From contig JAJFVE010000129.1 of the NCBI GenBank assembly GCA_021371965.1, forward strand, positions 1-37,410: DNA of 37,410 nt. The letters run 5' to 3'. The stretch is from Planctomycetaceae bacterium. GTDB taxonomy: Bacteria > Planctomycetota > Phycisphaerae > SM23-33. The notes under the pieces are model-generated. The model saw only the letters and a list, made by a program, of their open reading frames with translations, made no database searches and had not been told where the DNA came from. This document shows, piece by piece, positions 1 to 8,115 of this stretch. The stretch's first letter is position 1. The number at the start of each line of letters is the position of its first letter. A program made the position numbers and the translations under genes.

Positions 1-525
1 GGCCCGGGCCTGGGCGGGCACTGCATTCCGATCGACCCGTTCTACCTGTCGTGGAAGGCCCGCCAGTACGGCATGAGCACGCGGTTCATCGAGCTGGCCG
101 GCGAGATCAACGTCTCGATGCCGCAGTACGTCATCAATAAGCTGATGTACGCCCTGAACTGGCGTGGCAAGGCCCTCAAGGGCGCCAAGGTGCTGGTGAT
201 GGGGCTGGCGTATAAGAAGGATATCGACGACGTTCGCGAGAGCCCGTCGATCGAGCTGATCGAGCTGCTGGAGTATCGCGGCGCCAAGGTCGACTACAAC
301 GACCCGCACGTGCCCCACACGCACAAGATGCGCGAGCACGACCTCAAGATGACTTCCAAAAAGATCTCGCCCAAAATGCTGGCCGCCTACGACGCCGTCA
401 TCATCAGCACCGACCACAGCTCGTACGATTACCAGTCCGTCGTCGACAACGCGAAACTGGTTATCGACACCCGCAACGCGACCAAGAAGGTCAAAGGCGG
501 CAAGAGCAAGATCGTCAAGGCGTAG
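1..525 (+). CDS. UDP-N-acetyl-hexosamine 6-dehydrogenase (WbpA/TviB class), 3' part
   Basis: This is the C-terminal part of a nucleotide-sugar dehydrogenase that oxidises a UDP-N-acetylhexosamine to the uronic acid for surface polysaccharide. The reading frame is open from base 1, so the NAD-binding Rossmann half lies outside the window. The first visible residues, GLGGHCIPIDPFYLSWKA, hold the catalytic Cys. The WKA ending and the central helix are typical of the UDP-GlcNAc/ManNAc dehydrogenases rather than UDP-glucose dehydrogenase. The UDP-binding domain follows, with VLVMGLAYKKDIDDVRESPS and a YNDPHVP segment. The lysine-rich tail (KKVKGGKSKIVKA) is unusual but sits after the fold. The stop codon faces the convergent gene ending at 689. 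Family is certain; the exact substrate is inferred. Confidence 0.93.
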   Translation, partial: GPGLGGHCIPIDPFYLSWKARQYGMSTRFIELAGEINVSMPQYVINKLMYALNWRGKALKGAKVLVMGLAYKKDIDDVRESPSIELIELLEYRGAKVDYNDPHVPHTHKMREHDLKMTSKKISPKMLAAYDAVIISTDHSSYDYQSVVDNAKLVIDTRNATKKVKGGKSKIVKA

Positions 526-536
526 TCAGGGAATAC

Positions 537-684
537 GCGACACAGAGGCGCAGAGGAAACCGAGTAAAGCAGTTGAGAAGTCTTTCTTTTCTCTGTTTTC
601 TCTGCGTCTGTGTCGCACGCTCCGAGGCTTCTTCCCAATCCTCTTAATCCTCTCAATCCCGTAAATCCCGCACTCCCGTTCCCA
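537..684. repeat. Inverted CACAGAG repeat plus 9-bp AATCC array between convergent genes
   Basis: Two elements fill the gap between stop codons. Arms at 537-559 (GCGACACAGAGGCGCAGAGG...) and 596-616 are imperfect reverse complements and could fold into a long hairpin, possibly a bidirectional terminator. At 637-684 there are four 9-bp units beginning AATCC, followed by CTCCCGTTCCC. The same 9-bp family recurs at about 12027, 13704, 19811-19925 and 20448. Confidence 0.7.
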
Positions 685-688
685 ACGC

Positions 689-2404
689 CTAATTCCTCGC
701 CTTGAAGGTCTTCCTGTCCTTGACGGTGAAGTTCTTCATGTCGTCGCTGCCCTGGTGTCCGGGCAGGCCCAGCACCCGCATCTCCATCGTGTCGCCTTTG
801 ACCTCGAACACGCAGCAGTGCGGGGCGACGAACCCGACCCAATTGGGCTTGTTCTTGGGACCGAAGGGATTGCTGTTCTGCGCGCGGCTGAAGTTGAAGG
901 CATACACCTTGCCGATGCATCCGGTGCAGATCTGCGTGACGCCCTTGTCCGGCGTGGGCTCGCATCGCTCGTAGTCGGGGTCCCAACTGGCCAGCATGAG
1001 CGTGGCCTTGTACTTGCCCAGCAGCGGCAGGATGACGTCGCGCGTCGGCTTGAGGACGCGCTCCATGCCGCGGCTGTTCTTGCCCGATGCGTAGCCCGGT
1101 ATCCCGCACAGCACGACGACGAACTTCTCCTTGGCCGAGCGCAGTTCTTTCTCCAGCCACAGGGCCGACCCGCCGCCGGTCTGCCATTCGTCCATGCGGT
1201 CGATCCCGATGAACCGCACCGGCCCGATCGCCTTGGACCAGTTATGCCCCAGCCCGTCCGGGGCCGGCGTGTAGTACAGTTCCCTGCACATGCCGACAAA
1301 GTCGCGCCCCGACGGCGTGATCAGCGTCGGAATGTTCGCCATCAACTCGCCGGCCGGGGTGATGTACAGCTCGTCCCAGTTGAACGTCCAGGATCCCTGC
1401 TCCATCAGGTTGCCCGTGTTGACGATGAACGCCGGCCTGGCCTTGAGGATGCGCCGCGCGTTGGCCGTCCAGTTGGTCACGCCCACGATGTTGCCCCCGA
1501 CGTTCCCGAAGGCGATGAACGTGTACTCCGAGCCGGGGAACTCCACCGTGTAGGGCCCGCTCTTTGTCTGGTGAACGCCCACCTTGGCCATGACGGTGTA
1601 CGTGGCCTTCTTCGTGCCCTTGGGCACCTCCACGCGCATGCGGTGCCAGATCTTCGCCACCGACGAGACCGTCACCGCTGCTCCGCCGTCGGGCGTGGCT
1701 TCGACCGTCGCCTCGGCCGGCATCTGCGTGCGGAAGCACAGAGTGAAGTAGCCGTCGCCGAAGTCGCCCAGGATCGGGCCGTTGATGATCTTGGCCGGCT
1801 GCGGCTCTGCCGCCAGCAGCCGCGCGTCGATGCCCTTGGCCGGCTTGGAGCCCCAGTAAGTGTACACGCTGCCGCGAATCTCGACGGTGTTGGCGCCCTT
1901 GTTGATCGGCCCCTCCAGCGGGGCCCAGAAGACCAGCACCCCGTCGTTGGACAGCTTGACGCTCTTGCCGTTGAGTGTGATCGTCGCATTCAGCAGCGTC
2001 GGGCAGAAGCCCAGGTCCTTCCAGTACCCGCCGCAGGCGACGATCAGGTCGCCCGTGCAGATCGACGCGCGCGGGTTCGGGCCTTCCTCGGCGATACGCA
2101 CCCACAGACCCGCGATCTTCGTCGGGTCGGCCACGTCGAACGTGCCCTTCCAGACGTACGAGTTCACCGGCCGCGCCTGCTGGTTGGGATCGATCCCAGC
2201 CGGGGGGCCCGCCGGCGGACCGGGCTGCGGCGCGTTGGCGAACGTCTTGCCGCCGTCGGTGCTGTACTGCCACGTGACCGCCACCGGAGCGGCCTTGATG
2301 TTCTCGAATGGCCCGCCCGCCTCCTCAGCCGCCGCGGGCGAAGACAACGCGACAGCCGTCACGGCCGCAAGACCCAGGATGATGCTCGTATTCATATGAC
2401 GCAC
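689..2404 (-). CDS. Secreted purple-acid-phosphatase-like protein with lost metal ligands
   Basis: This secreted protein of about 571 aa has a signal peptide ending SSPAAA, an N-terminal beta module starting TWQYSTDGGKTF, a fibronectin-like segment around residues 230-310, and a C-terminal calcineurin/purple acid phosphatase fold. The five phosphoesterase motifs can be located by position but have lost their ligands: FIAFGNVGG in place of F.xxGD, VNTGNLME in place of HxGDLxY, TPSGRDF in place of GNHE, VVVLCGIPGYAS in place of VxxHxPxxS, and ASWDPDYERCEP in place of GHxHxYER.P. I chose the GTG at 2404 because AAGGAG lies 6 nt upstream; ATG at 2395 is the alternative. A better-preserved paralogue is at 10322-11935. 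Catalysis by the usual dinuclear centre is unlikely; a binding or structural role is inferred. Confidence 0.7.
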   Translation of the reverse strand: MRHMNTSIILGLAAVTAVALSSPAAAEEAGGPFENIKAAPVAVTWQYSTDGGKTFANAPQPGPPAGPPAGIDPNQQARPVNSYVWKGTFDVADPTKIAGLWVRIAEEGPNPRASICTGDLIVACGGYWKDLGFCPTLLNATITLNGKSVKLSNDGVLVFWAPLEGPINKGANTVEIRGSVYTYWGSKPAKGIDARLLAAEPQPAKIINGPILGDFGDGYFTLCFRTQMPAEATVEATPDGGAAVTVSSVAKIWHRMRVEVPKGTKKATYTVMAKVGVHQTKSGPYTVEFPGSEYTFIAFGNVGGNIVGVTNWTANARRILKARPAFIVNTGNLMEQGSWTFNWDELYITPAGELMANIPTLITPSGRDFVGMCRELYYTPAPDGLGHNWSKAIGPVRFIGIDRMDEWQTGGGSALWLEKELRSAKEKFVVVLCGIPGYASGKNSRGMERVLKPTRDVILPLLGKYKATLMLASWDPDYERCEPTPDKGVTQICTGCIGKVYAFNFSRAQNSNPFGPKNKPNWVGFVAPHCCVFEVKGDTMEMRVLGLPGHQGSDDMKNFTVKDRKTFKARN

Positions 2405-2660
2405 GAAATGCTCCTTCAATAGCGTTAGGAAGTCACCGCAAGAACCGGCCAAACATATCACAGAGCCACGTAGCTTGAAAACAAAAAGCCCTCCACAGGC
2501 CATTGTACTTTCCTTGCACTTTGTTGTACTTTTCACAGCACTCTGCGGGAGCCTTGTCACAGGTGGGGGGCGGCGGGGCGGCCGCTAAAGTGGTAAGAAT
2601 TACTCCGCAATTGCACGTCCTTGTACTTTGTTGTACTTTTCACAGCACTTTGCGGCAGCC
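2405..2660 (-). promoter_or_regulatory. Two arrays of three helically phased GTRCAA half-sites upstream of the 2404 gene
   Basis: Read on the minus strand, GTACAA/GTGCAA hexamers occur in two groups of three. The complementary TTGTAC/TTGCAC starts are 2503, 2514 and 2524, and 2611, 2621 and 2631. Spacing is 10-11 bp, one helical turn. The arrays sit in a 42-bp direct repeat (2512-2553 and 2619-2660, 39 of 42 identical). They lie about 100-230 bp upstream of the 2404 start and look like iterated operator sites. The regulator is unknown. Confidence 0.5.
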
Positions 2661-2893
2661 GCTGGATAGTCCCTGTTCGTGGCGGCAGGATATCGGCAGA
2701 TCAATGGCCATAAGATGCTTTCTATAAAGCACTTATAAGTAGAATCACGGCGGCATGAATGTAAGTATTGTGCTTTCAACAAGTTACTCTAAAGTGTAGA
2801 GTCTAAGACGGGCCTGTTCTGTAACCCCAGCGAACCCATGGGGACGGGCCTAGGAATTAGCTATGACATGCCACCAAAGTCGGTGCGCATGAA
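2661..2893. other. Non-coding stretch with no recognised gene
   Basis: The sequence is noticeably more AT-rich than its surroundings, for example TTTCTATAAAGCACTTATAAG around 2718. No plausible reading frame, tRNA or long hairpin was seen before the terminator at 2892. It could hold promoters reading leftward. Confidence 0.4.
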
Positions 2894-2927
2894 AAGGGGT
2901 CGCCGGGACGAATCCCAACGGCCCCTT
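2892..2927 (-). terminator. Rho-independent terminator of the small secreted protein gene
   Basis: AAGGGG (2894-2899) pairs with CCCCTT (2922-2927). An inner GGGA/TCCC stem closes over the loop. On the minus strand the hairpin is followed by TTTTC. It begins 20 bp after the stop of the minus-strand gene at 2947. Confidence 0.7.
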
Positions 2928-2946
2928 GTTCCCTCCGCGATTGGGA

Positions 2947-3219
2947 CTATTCGCAGGCCCCAGGGCCGTATCCGGTTCCGTCGGCCGGGCCTTCCCCGTC
3001 GTTGCCGGTCCCGTCGCCGGGGCCATAGCCGCTGGACTCAGGCCCGTTAGGGCCATCGCAGGTGCAGTCGCCCACACAATCGCAGTCGGGGCAGGGGGTC
3101 TGCTGCTGGACCTGTTGCTGCGATTGGGTCTGGGTCTTGGTCTGCGTCATCGTTCCAGCCGCCATCACTGCCGAAGCAAGGAACACCACCGTCACCACCA
3201 CTGTCATCAATTTCATCAT
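2947..3219 (-). CDS. Small secreted Gln-rich, Cys-rich, Gly-rich protein
   Basis: This 90-aa protein starts at the first of two adjacent ATGs, 8 nt after AAGGAG. Residues 1-20 (MMKLMTVVVTVVFLASAVMA) are a signal peptide. A TQTKTQTQSQQQVQQQ stretch follows, then a cysteine knot-like run PCPDCDCVGDCTCDGP, then a Gly/Pro/Asp tail rich in GYGPG and GTGN. The last residues are ACE, adding a sixth Cys. Low complexity prevents family assignment; cell-surface matrix or metal binding are guesses. It is divergent from the pseudopilin at 3415, and the shared gap contains two GGGTAAACCC palindromes, so co-regulation is plausible. Confidence 0.75.
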   Translation of the reverse strand: MMKLMTVVVTVVFLASAVMAAGTMTQTKTQTQSQQQVQQQTPCPDCDCVGDCTCDGPNGPESSGYGPGDGTGNDGEGPADGTGYGPGACE

Positions 3220-3324
3220 GGCCCGTACTCCTTTTGTGGTAAGGCGCCACCGACTGCATTCCGCGAACAGCCGCGGAACATTCAACAGCCCAATCATCTT
3301 TCTCGAGGCATCTGGAAACAATCC

Positions 3325-3351
3325 GGGTAAACCCGCTATCAGGGTAAACCC
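3325..3351. promoter_or_regulatory. Tandem GGGTAAACCC operator-like palindromes (divergent promoter)
   Basis: Identical GGGTAAACCC boxes lie at 3325-3334 and 3342-3351, centres 17 bp apart, inside CCGGGTAAACCCG and AGGGTAAACCCC. Symmetry is GGGT-N2-ACCC. They are 63-80 bp upstream of the pseudopilin start at 3415 and 106 bp upstream of the opposite gene starting at 3219. The same box recurs at 8206-8215. I infer binding by a dimeric HTH regulator, possibly the response regulator at 5965. Confidence 0.6.
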
Positions 3352-3414
3352 CCACTTCTTCTTGCTTTGCCCAGCTTCAGGCGTTCCCGATAATGGAAGT
3401 GAACCGGGAGATAC

Positions 3415-4221
3415 ATGCATCCCTGTCGAAAGAAATCAAACAGACGTGTGAGGCGCCGCTGCAACTCCGGCCTGACGGCTTTGGAGGTTGTAGTGGTTGT
3501 TGTCATTGTTGTGGTCGTCGCGGTGCTCCTGATTCCGGCGATTGCATCGATTCGCCACACCGCGGTCCGGTCTCAATGCCAGAACAACCTTCGCGTCATC
3601 GGGACAGCCACGGCCAGTTACTCCATCAGCCACAACTTCTCGTTGCCCCCATACTTCGGGGACAGTTCAATCCTGTTTGATACCCTGGCGATGCGGTCGG
3701 ACACCGGGGCAGCGGTGAACCTGGGGGCCTTGTTGAGCGAAACCGAGAGTCCGACAAGTTTCTATTGCCCCAGCCAAGACGCTGATACCTCGCCATGCCT
3801 GGCCTACAACTCGCCCGAAAACCGATGGCAGATGGCTTCGAGTACCAGTGCGCCGGCCGCCAGCAGGGGCGCCAGCGGAGCCTCCGCCCCTGCACAGACG
3901 GGGCTTTGGCAGAACTCGTCGTATGCTGCGCGATTTCGTAAAAGCGCCGATGCGCAAATCCCCAGTTGGACGCTCCTCAATCACAACAACAAGGTGATCT
4001 ACTCCGACTTTATCGGTGTAGATGACTGGGCTGGTCGCGGTCGCTTCACCTCTCGCATACGCGCGGCTCACAGTTCGGCAGGATATAATCGGCTTTTTGG
4101 CGACGGAGTGGTACTGTGGACCCCATCGTCGCAGCTTGATGAACTTCGCCCGATCACCGCGGTTGAACCGACGGCCGATGAATTAGCCCGGTATTGGCTG
4201 CTGAATGACGTGCTGCGGTAG
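3415..4221 (+). CDS. Pseudopilin-like protein (type II secretion/type IV pilin N-terminus)
   Basis: This 268-aa protein has a basic leader (MHPCRKKSNRRVRRRCNSG), then a prepilin-peptidase site G|LTALEV with Glu at +5, and a very Val-rich helix (LEVVVVVVIVVVVAVLLIPAI). SQCQNNLRVIGTA follows, the hallmark of planctomycete DUF1559-like pseudopilins. Near the C-terminus, HSSAGYNRLFGDGVV resembles the H-x9-DG signature. Leu rather than Phe at +1 is atypical. GGGAG precedes the ATG. The stop is 8 nt before the histidine kinase at 4230, so the three genes 3415-6606 are probably one operon. Substrate or pilus role is unknown. Confidence 0.82.
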   Translation: MHPCRKKSNRRVRRRCNSGLTALEVVVVVVIVVVVAVLLIPAIASIRHTAVRSQCQNNLRVIGTATASYSISHNFSLPPYFGDSSILFDTLAMRSDTGAAVNLGALLSETESPTSFYCPSQDADTSPCLAYNSPENRWQMASSTSAPAASRGASGASAPAQTGLWQNSSYAARFRKSADAQIPSWTLLNHNNKVIYSDFIGVDDWAGRGRFTSRIRAAHSSAGYNRLFGDGVVLWTPSSQLDELRPITAVEPTADELARYWLLNDVLR

Positions 4222-4229
4222 AAGTCAGA

Positions 4230-5987
4230 ATGAATAGACGTCGCCCGACATCATGGAAGCCTCTGGCTGGTTTATGGCACTTTGCCGGGAGCACATGGCT
4301 TGCGCCTGCTGTCCTGGCAATGTTGTTCGTAATCGTACTGGGAGGATTGATCTGGCTGATGCGTTCCCGATCATTCCAGACAGATCAATCAAGCCTCCAA
4401 ACCAGCATTCGTACGGCACAGGAAAGCATTCGGCAACGTCTTCATGCGACGCGGGATCACCTGACGACCCTGGCCGAGGACATGGCCCGGGAGGCGGTCA
4501 GCCAGGAGTTGTTCGCCCAGCGATTGGCCCATTACATGGGTGAACATCCCGAACTGGTCAGTGCCATGTACGTAGATGCTGAAGGGAAAGCCCGTTGGGC
4601 CGTTCCCGGACAGTGGGAAGAGAAGGTGCTCGGCAGGCCTCTGGCCTGTCCGCGCAGCCTCGAGGTCTGCCAGGAAGCCAGGAAGAGCCTGCGCCCCGTT
4701 TACTCCAACGTTCACATCAGCCTTCAGAATGAACCGGCCTTCGACCTGTGCATTCCCATCCACGATAAAGGAAGAGCTTTAGGATCAATCGTGGCTGTGT
4801 ACTCATGCGAGCGGATACTGCGCAACATGCTCAGCCGCGAAACCGTGCACGAACATCGGGCCAGCGTTGTGGATGCTGATGGCAATATCATTGTTGCCTT
4901 GCCGGCCGTATCACGTCTGGACGAACGGCTCTATGGAGTGGCTGCCCTTGACCCGCCGGGGCAGGGGCTGTTCCTGAAACTGGACCGATACGGCAGCGGA
5001 TTCTGGGGCATCGGGATGACGTTGCTGGTCATCCTCTGCATCGGCCTTGCCGTCGGAATGTCCTGGGGCATCTGGTCGCTCAATCGCCAGGTCCAGCGGC
5101 GTCTGGAAGCAGAGCGAATGCTTCGCGAGGCAAACGAAAGCCTGTCGGAACGAGTTCGGGAACGAACCGCCGATCTGGAGACTGCCAACCGGCAACTCCA
5201 GCAGGAGATTGTGGAACGTCAGCACGCCCAGGAGGACTCGCGCCTGCATCAGGAGGAGTTGGCGCATGTCGCACGGGTCAGCACGATGGGCGAGATGGCG
5301 ACGGGCTTGGCCCACGAGTTGAACCAGCCGCTGGGTGCAATCGCCAGCTTCGCCGACGGCAGTCTGCGCCTGATGGAGTCCAACAAGGCCACCCCGGAGG
5401 CACTGCAGGCGGCCCTGACGGAGGTGTCGGAACAGGCGCGGCGGGCGGGAAAGATCATCCATCGCCTGCGGTCCTTCGTGGCCACGGGTGAACCCAGGAG
5501 AGAACGGCACTCGCTCAAGAAACTGGCTGAAGAACTGGTGGATCTGGTTGCGGCTGACCTTCGACAGGAGCAGATTGATTTCCACCTGGACCTCCCGGAG
5601 TCGCTGCCGGCGGTGCTGGTCGATGGAATCCAGACCCAGCAGGTGCTTCTGAACATCATTCGCAACGCGATCGAGGCCCTTCAGCATATCGAGGCCACCC
5701 GCAGGCGCATCGACGTCACTGCCAAATCCGGCAGCAACGGCACCGTTGAGCTTCTGGTGGCCGATACCGGCCCGGGCTGCTCCGCGGATTTGTTGCGCCA
5801 GATGTTTGATGCCTTTTTCACCACCAAACGATCCGGAATCGGGATGGGGCTGTCAATCAGCCGCTCAATCGTTGAGGCCCACGGCGGCAAGATATGGGCC
5901 GCCGCAAATGCCACGGGCGGACTGACCGTGGGCTTCACGATGCCGACTGTTGAGGGAGAACATGATGTCGAATGCGAAAAAGCCTGA
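4230..5987 (+). CDS. Membrane-bound sensor histidine kinase
   Basis: This 585-aa kinase has TM1 at about residues 24-44, a periplasmic sensor of about 210 aa (Cache-like by size and position), TM2 at about 258-282, a coiled coil at about 284-335, and then HisKA and HATPase domains. The phospho-acceptor is His362 in GLAHELNQPLGAI. The N box is QVLLNIIRNAIEAL, the G1 box VADTGPGC, and the F/G2 region FFTTKRSGIGMGLSISRSI. The HELNQPL H-box and the FixJ-like partner place it with FixL/TtrS/DctB-type kinases, but no PAS or heme-binding domain is visible. Its 3' end overlaps the response regulator by 23 bp, so the two form a pair. The signal is unknown. Confidence 0.93.
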   Translation: MNRRRPTSWKPLAGLWHFAGSTWLAPAVLAMLFVIVLGGLIWLMRSRSFQTDQSSLQTSIRTAQESIRQRLHATRDHLTTLAEDMAREAVSQELFAQRLAHYMGEHPELVSAMYVDAEGKARWAVPGQWEEKVLGRPLACPRSLEVCQEARKSLRPVYSNVHISLQNEPAFDLCIPIHDKGRALGSIVAVYSCERILRNMLSRETVHEHRASVVDADGNIIVALPAVSRLDERLYGVAALDPPGQGLFLKLDRYGSGFWGIGMTLLVILCIGLAVGMSWGIWSLNRQVQRRLEAERMLREANESLSERVRERTADLETANRQLQQEIVERQHAQEDSRLHQEELAHVARVSTMGEMATGLAHELNQPLGAIASFADGSLRLMESNKATPEALQAALTEVSEQARRAGKIIHRLRSFVATGEPRRERHSLKKLAEELVDLVAADLRQEQIDFHLDLPESLPAVLVDGIQTQQVLLNIIRNAIEALQHIEATRRRIDVTAKSGSNGTVELLVADTGPGCSADLLRQMFDAFFTTKRSGIGMGLSISRSIVEAHGGKIWAAANATGGLTVGFTMPTVEGEHDVECEKA

Positions 5988-6606
5988 GCCGTCCGCCGAA
6001 TCACCGACCGTGTTCATTGTCGATGATGACGAAGCCATGCGAAATGGCATGAAGTTTCTGGTCACATCAGCGGGCTACGAAACCAGGACGCTGGCATCGG
6101 CCCAGGAGTTCCTTGACTGTTACACGCCGTCCATGCGAGGGTGCATGCTCCTCGATATGCGCATGCCCGGTATGAGTGGACTGGACCTGCTGGAGGAGAT
6201 GAAGAAGAAGCAAATAATGATTCCCGTCATCTTCGTAACGGCCTATGGGAATATTCCAACCGCAGTTCGGGCCGTGAAGACAGGGGCCGTGGATTTCATA
6301 GAGAAGCCCTTTGAGGGTACCGAATTGCTCTCACGGGTCCGGTCCGCCCTGGCAGGGGCTTCACGGCCTGCCACAACGTCGACCGAGAACCAGCAATTCA
6401 GGGGCCGTTTGGAGCTGCTGACGCCGCGGGAACGCGAAGTCATGGAAAGGGTCGTGGCCGGTATGCTGAACAAGCAGATTGCCGGAGAGTTGGGCATCAG
6501 TATCAAGACCGTCGAAAACCACCGCGCACAGGTCATGGAAAAGATGCGGGCACAGAGCCTGGCTGAACTGGTCAAAATGGCGCTGGCGATGGATGCCCCT
6601 CACTAA
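5965..6606 (+). CDS. FixJ-type response regulator (REC plus LuxR HTH)
   Basis: This is the DNA-binding partner of the upstream kinase, 213 aa. In the receiver domain, Asp20/Asp21 form the acidic pocket, Asp64 in CMLLDMRMPGMSG is the phosphorylation site, Thr92 (FVTAYGN) is the switch residue and Lys114 (FIEKPF) is conserved. A short linker leads to a LuxR/GerE helix-turn-helix (LTPREREVMERVVAGMLNKQ, then IAGELGISIKTVENHRAQVM). I chose the second of two tandem ATGs because AGGGAG lies 6 nt upstream; ATG 5962 and TTG 5950 are alternatives. LuxR-type dimers bind short palindromes, so the GGGT-N2-ACCC boxes at 3325, 3342, 8116 and 8206 are candidate targets. That link is inference. Confidence 0.92.
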   Translation: MSNAKKPEPSAESPTVFIVDDDEAMRNGMKFLVTSAGYETRTLASAQEFLDCYTPSMRGCMLLDMRMPGMSGLDLLEEMKKKQIMIPVIFVTAYGNIPTAVRAVKTGAVDFIEKPFEGTELLSRVRSALAGASRPATTSTENQQFRGRLELLTPREREVMERVVAGMLNKQIAGELGISIKTVENHRAQVMEKMRAQSLAELVKMALAMDAPH

Positions 6607-6618
6607 GTTGTCGTTCAT

Positions 6619-8007
6619 TTAAACCAGGCGGCGCCGTCCTTTTAGCAGAAGAACACCCCCCACGCCGACGATCAGCAGCAATGTTGCCGGCTCAGGAATG
6701 ATTTCCACCGTACTGCGCCACGCGAGCGAAAAATCCGTGGACGTCGCACTGCTGCTGGTGACCACGATGGCATAGCGCCCGGCGCTCAGATTGGGTTGAT
6801 AGATGTGCTCGACATTGTCGTAGTCGCTGATGCTACGATCCATGTTGATCCTGACGCTGTATCCCTCGGCGGAGTAAAGGTAGAGATCCAAATCTGCCAG
6901 GCTGGCCTGAGGACTTCCCCAGTTCCCGCCCTGAATCCCGTCCGTGATCACGCGATTCCACGTCAGGATGATCGACACATCCGTCAAGGAAGTGCCGGCT
7001 CCAACATCAATAAAGTAGTATTTGTTTTGGCTTGATGAACAGGCATCAAAGTCCCAGCCGGTCGTGTGGGCGTCTGAGGACGTGCTGGCGTTTTGTTCAC
7101 CGGCCGCAAGAATGTGATAACTGTTGTATACGTTCAGCTCTCCAGCGCCGTAGATATCATCTAAAGGCCGCGTCTGGGTCCGGTCCCAAGTGGCAAACTC
7201 CTCTTTCGTGGCGCCCGCCATAAGAATGGCCTTAATGGATTCGGAGTTCCGGGCGTTGGTGTAAATGGAGCTGCTATCGGCTTTCTGGAGGAGGATCGCG
7301 GCCGCTGCCCCCACGATCGGCGTTGCATAGCTGGTGTAAGCAGCGGGTGCGACGATGTCCGGTTTTACACGGCCTTTCGTATCGATGAGGGTGGTCCCCC
7401 GGCTGTGAATGCCGCTGCTGACACCAACAGTAATCGCGTTGTAGTTGGCCGCCAGCAGATTGGGAACAGTCGTATTGGACCCATTGTTCAGTCCCACCAC
7501 CGCCACGTAGTTGTCGCGATTGATGGTGAAGTCAAATCGTCTAACAGCGTCCTGATCGGTGTCATCATTACCGAAGCTGCCAACCCAACTGTTGTTCTGA
7601 ACCCGCTGCGTTTCCAGGGCTGGCGATGAGTTTGTGCCGGTCTTCAGGAAGCCCGAGCTAACCCAATCATTGGCTTCCCAGTTCTTAATAGCCGTCACGC
7701 CTTTGGCCATTCCGCTGTTGCCATAGAGATAAGTGCCCACCGTGGTGGCATGACTGGAAACCCCAGAGGCACCAGACATGAGAGTGAACGTTTTGCCCCA
7801 AAAAGCGCTGGCGGCTGTGTCAGGTGAATAGTTTTCACTTGAGGCCGCTTCAACCTGGCTCATGGAAATACCTGCTCCGGTAGGGACACCGGTGCCCAGT
7901 TCAGCCACCAGGGCCGTGTACCCGACATCGTCAAGATACGTCGCTTGAACTGGAACGGCTAGAAACAGGATGAATAAAGAAACGGCCAACGTTCGCGAGT
8001 AAAACAT
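6619..8007 (-). CDS. PEP-CTERM protein with degenerate subtilisin (S8) domain
   Basis: This exported protein of about 462 aa has a signal peptide (LAVSLFILFLAVPVQA), a subtilase-like domain and a C-terminal sorting signal: IPEPATLLLIVGVGGVLLL followed by GRRR. The S8 landmarks are partly kept. SSHATTVGTYLYG matches the catalytic-His motif and SYATPIVGAAAAI matches the catalytic-Ser motif. The strand that normally carries the Asp (VxVxDTG) reads AGISMSQVEA with no Asp. Residues 300-420 form a beta-rich pre-anchor domain. AAGGAG directly abuts the first ATG (8013), so the ATG at 8007 with 6-nt spacing is the real start. An exosortase would be needed for processing and is not in this window. Confidence 0.85.
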   Translation of the reverse strand: MFYSRTLAVSLFILFLAVPVQATYLDDVGYTALVAELGTGVPTGAGISMSQVEAASSENYSPDTAASAFWGKTFTLMSGASGVSSHATTVGTYLYGNSGMAKGVTAIKNWEANDWVSSGFLKTGTNSSPALETQRVQNNSWVGSFGNDDTDQDAVRRFDFTINRDNYVAVVGLNNGSNTTVPNLLAANYNAITVGVSSGIHSRGTTLIDTKGRVKPDIVAPAAYTSYATPIVGAAAAILLQKADSSSIYTNARNSESIKAILMAGATKEEFATWDRTQTRPLDDIYGAGELNVYNSYHILAAGEQNASTSSDAHTTGWDFDACSSSQNKYYFIDVGAGTSLTDVSIILTWNRVITDGIQGGNWGSPQASLADLDLYLYSAEGYSVRINMDRSISDYDNVEHIYQPNLSAGRYAIVVTSSSATSTDFSLAWRSTVEIIPEPATLLLIVGVGGVLLLKGRRRLV

Positions 8008-8115
8008 GGGCATCTCCTTTTCGGTCCTCTCTGCTCTCTTAGAAACCCAAGAACTAAATTGGGGCCGGTGCCTATTCTACCTCGCTCTGAAAAAGGTCAA
8101 TCTCAATCAGGGCAA

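Noticed and set aside
755..2422. Long open frame of 555 codons on the plus strand opposite the phosphoesterase-like gene
   Set aside because: It is antisense to a gene with a signal peptide and recognisable fold; its composition is rich in Arg, His and Val as expected for a high-GC shadow frame.
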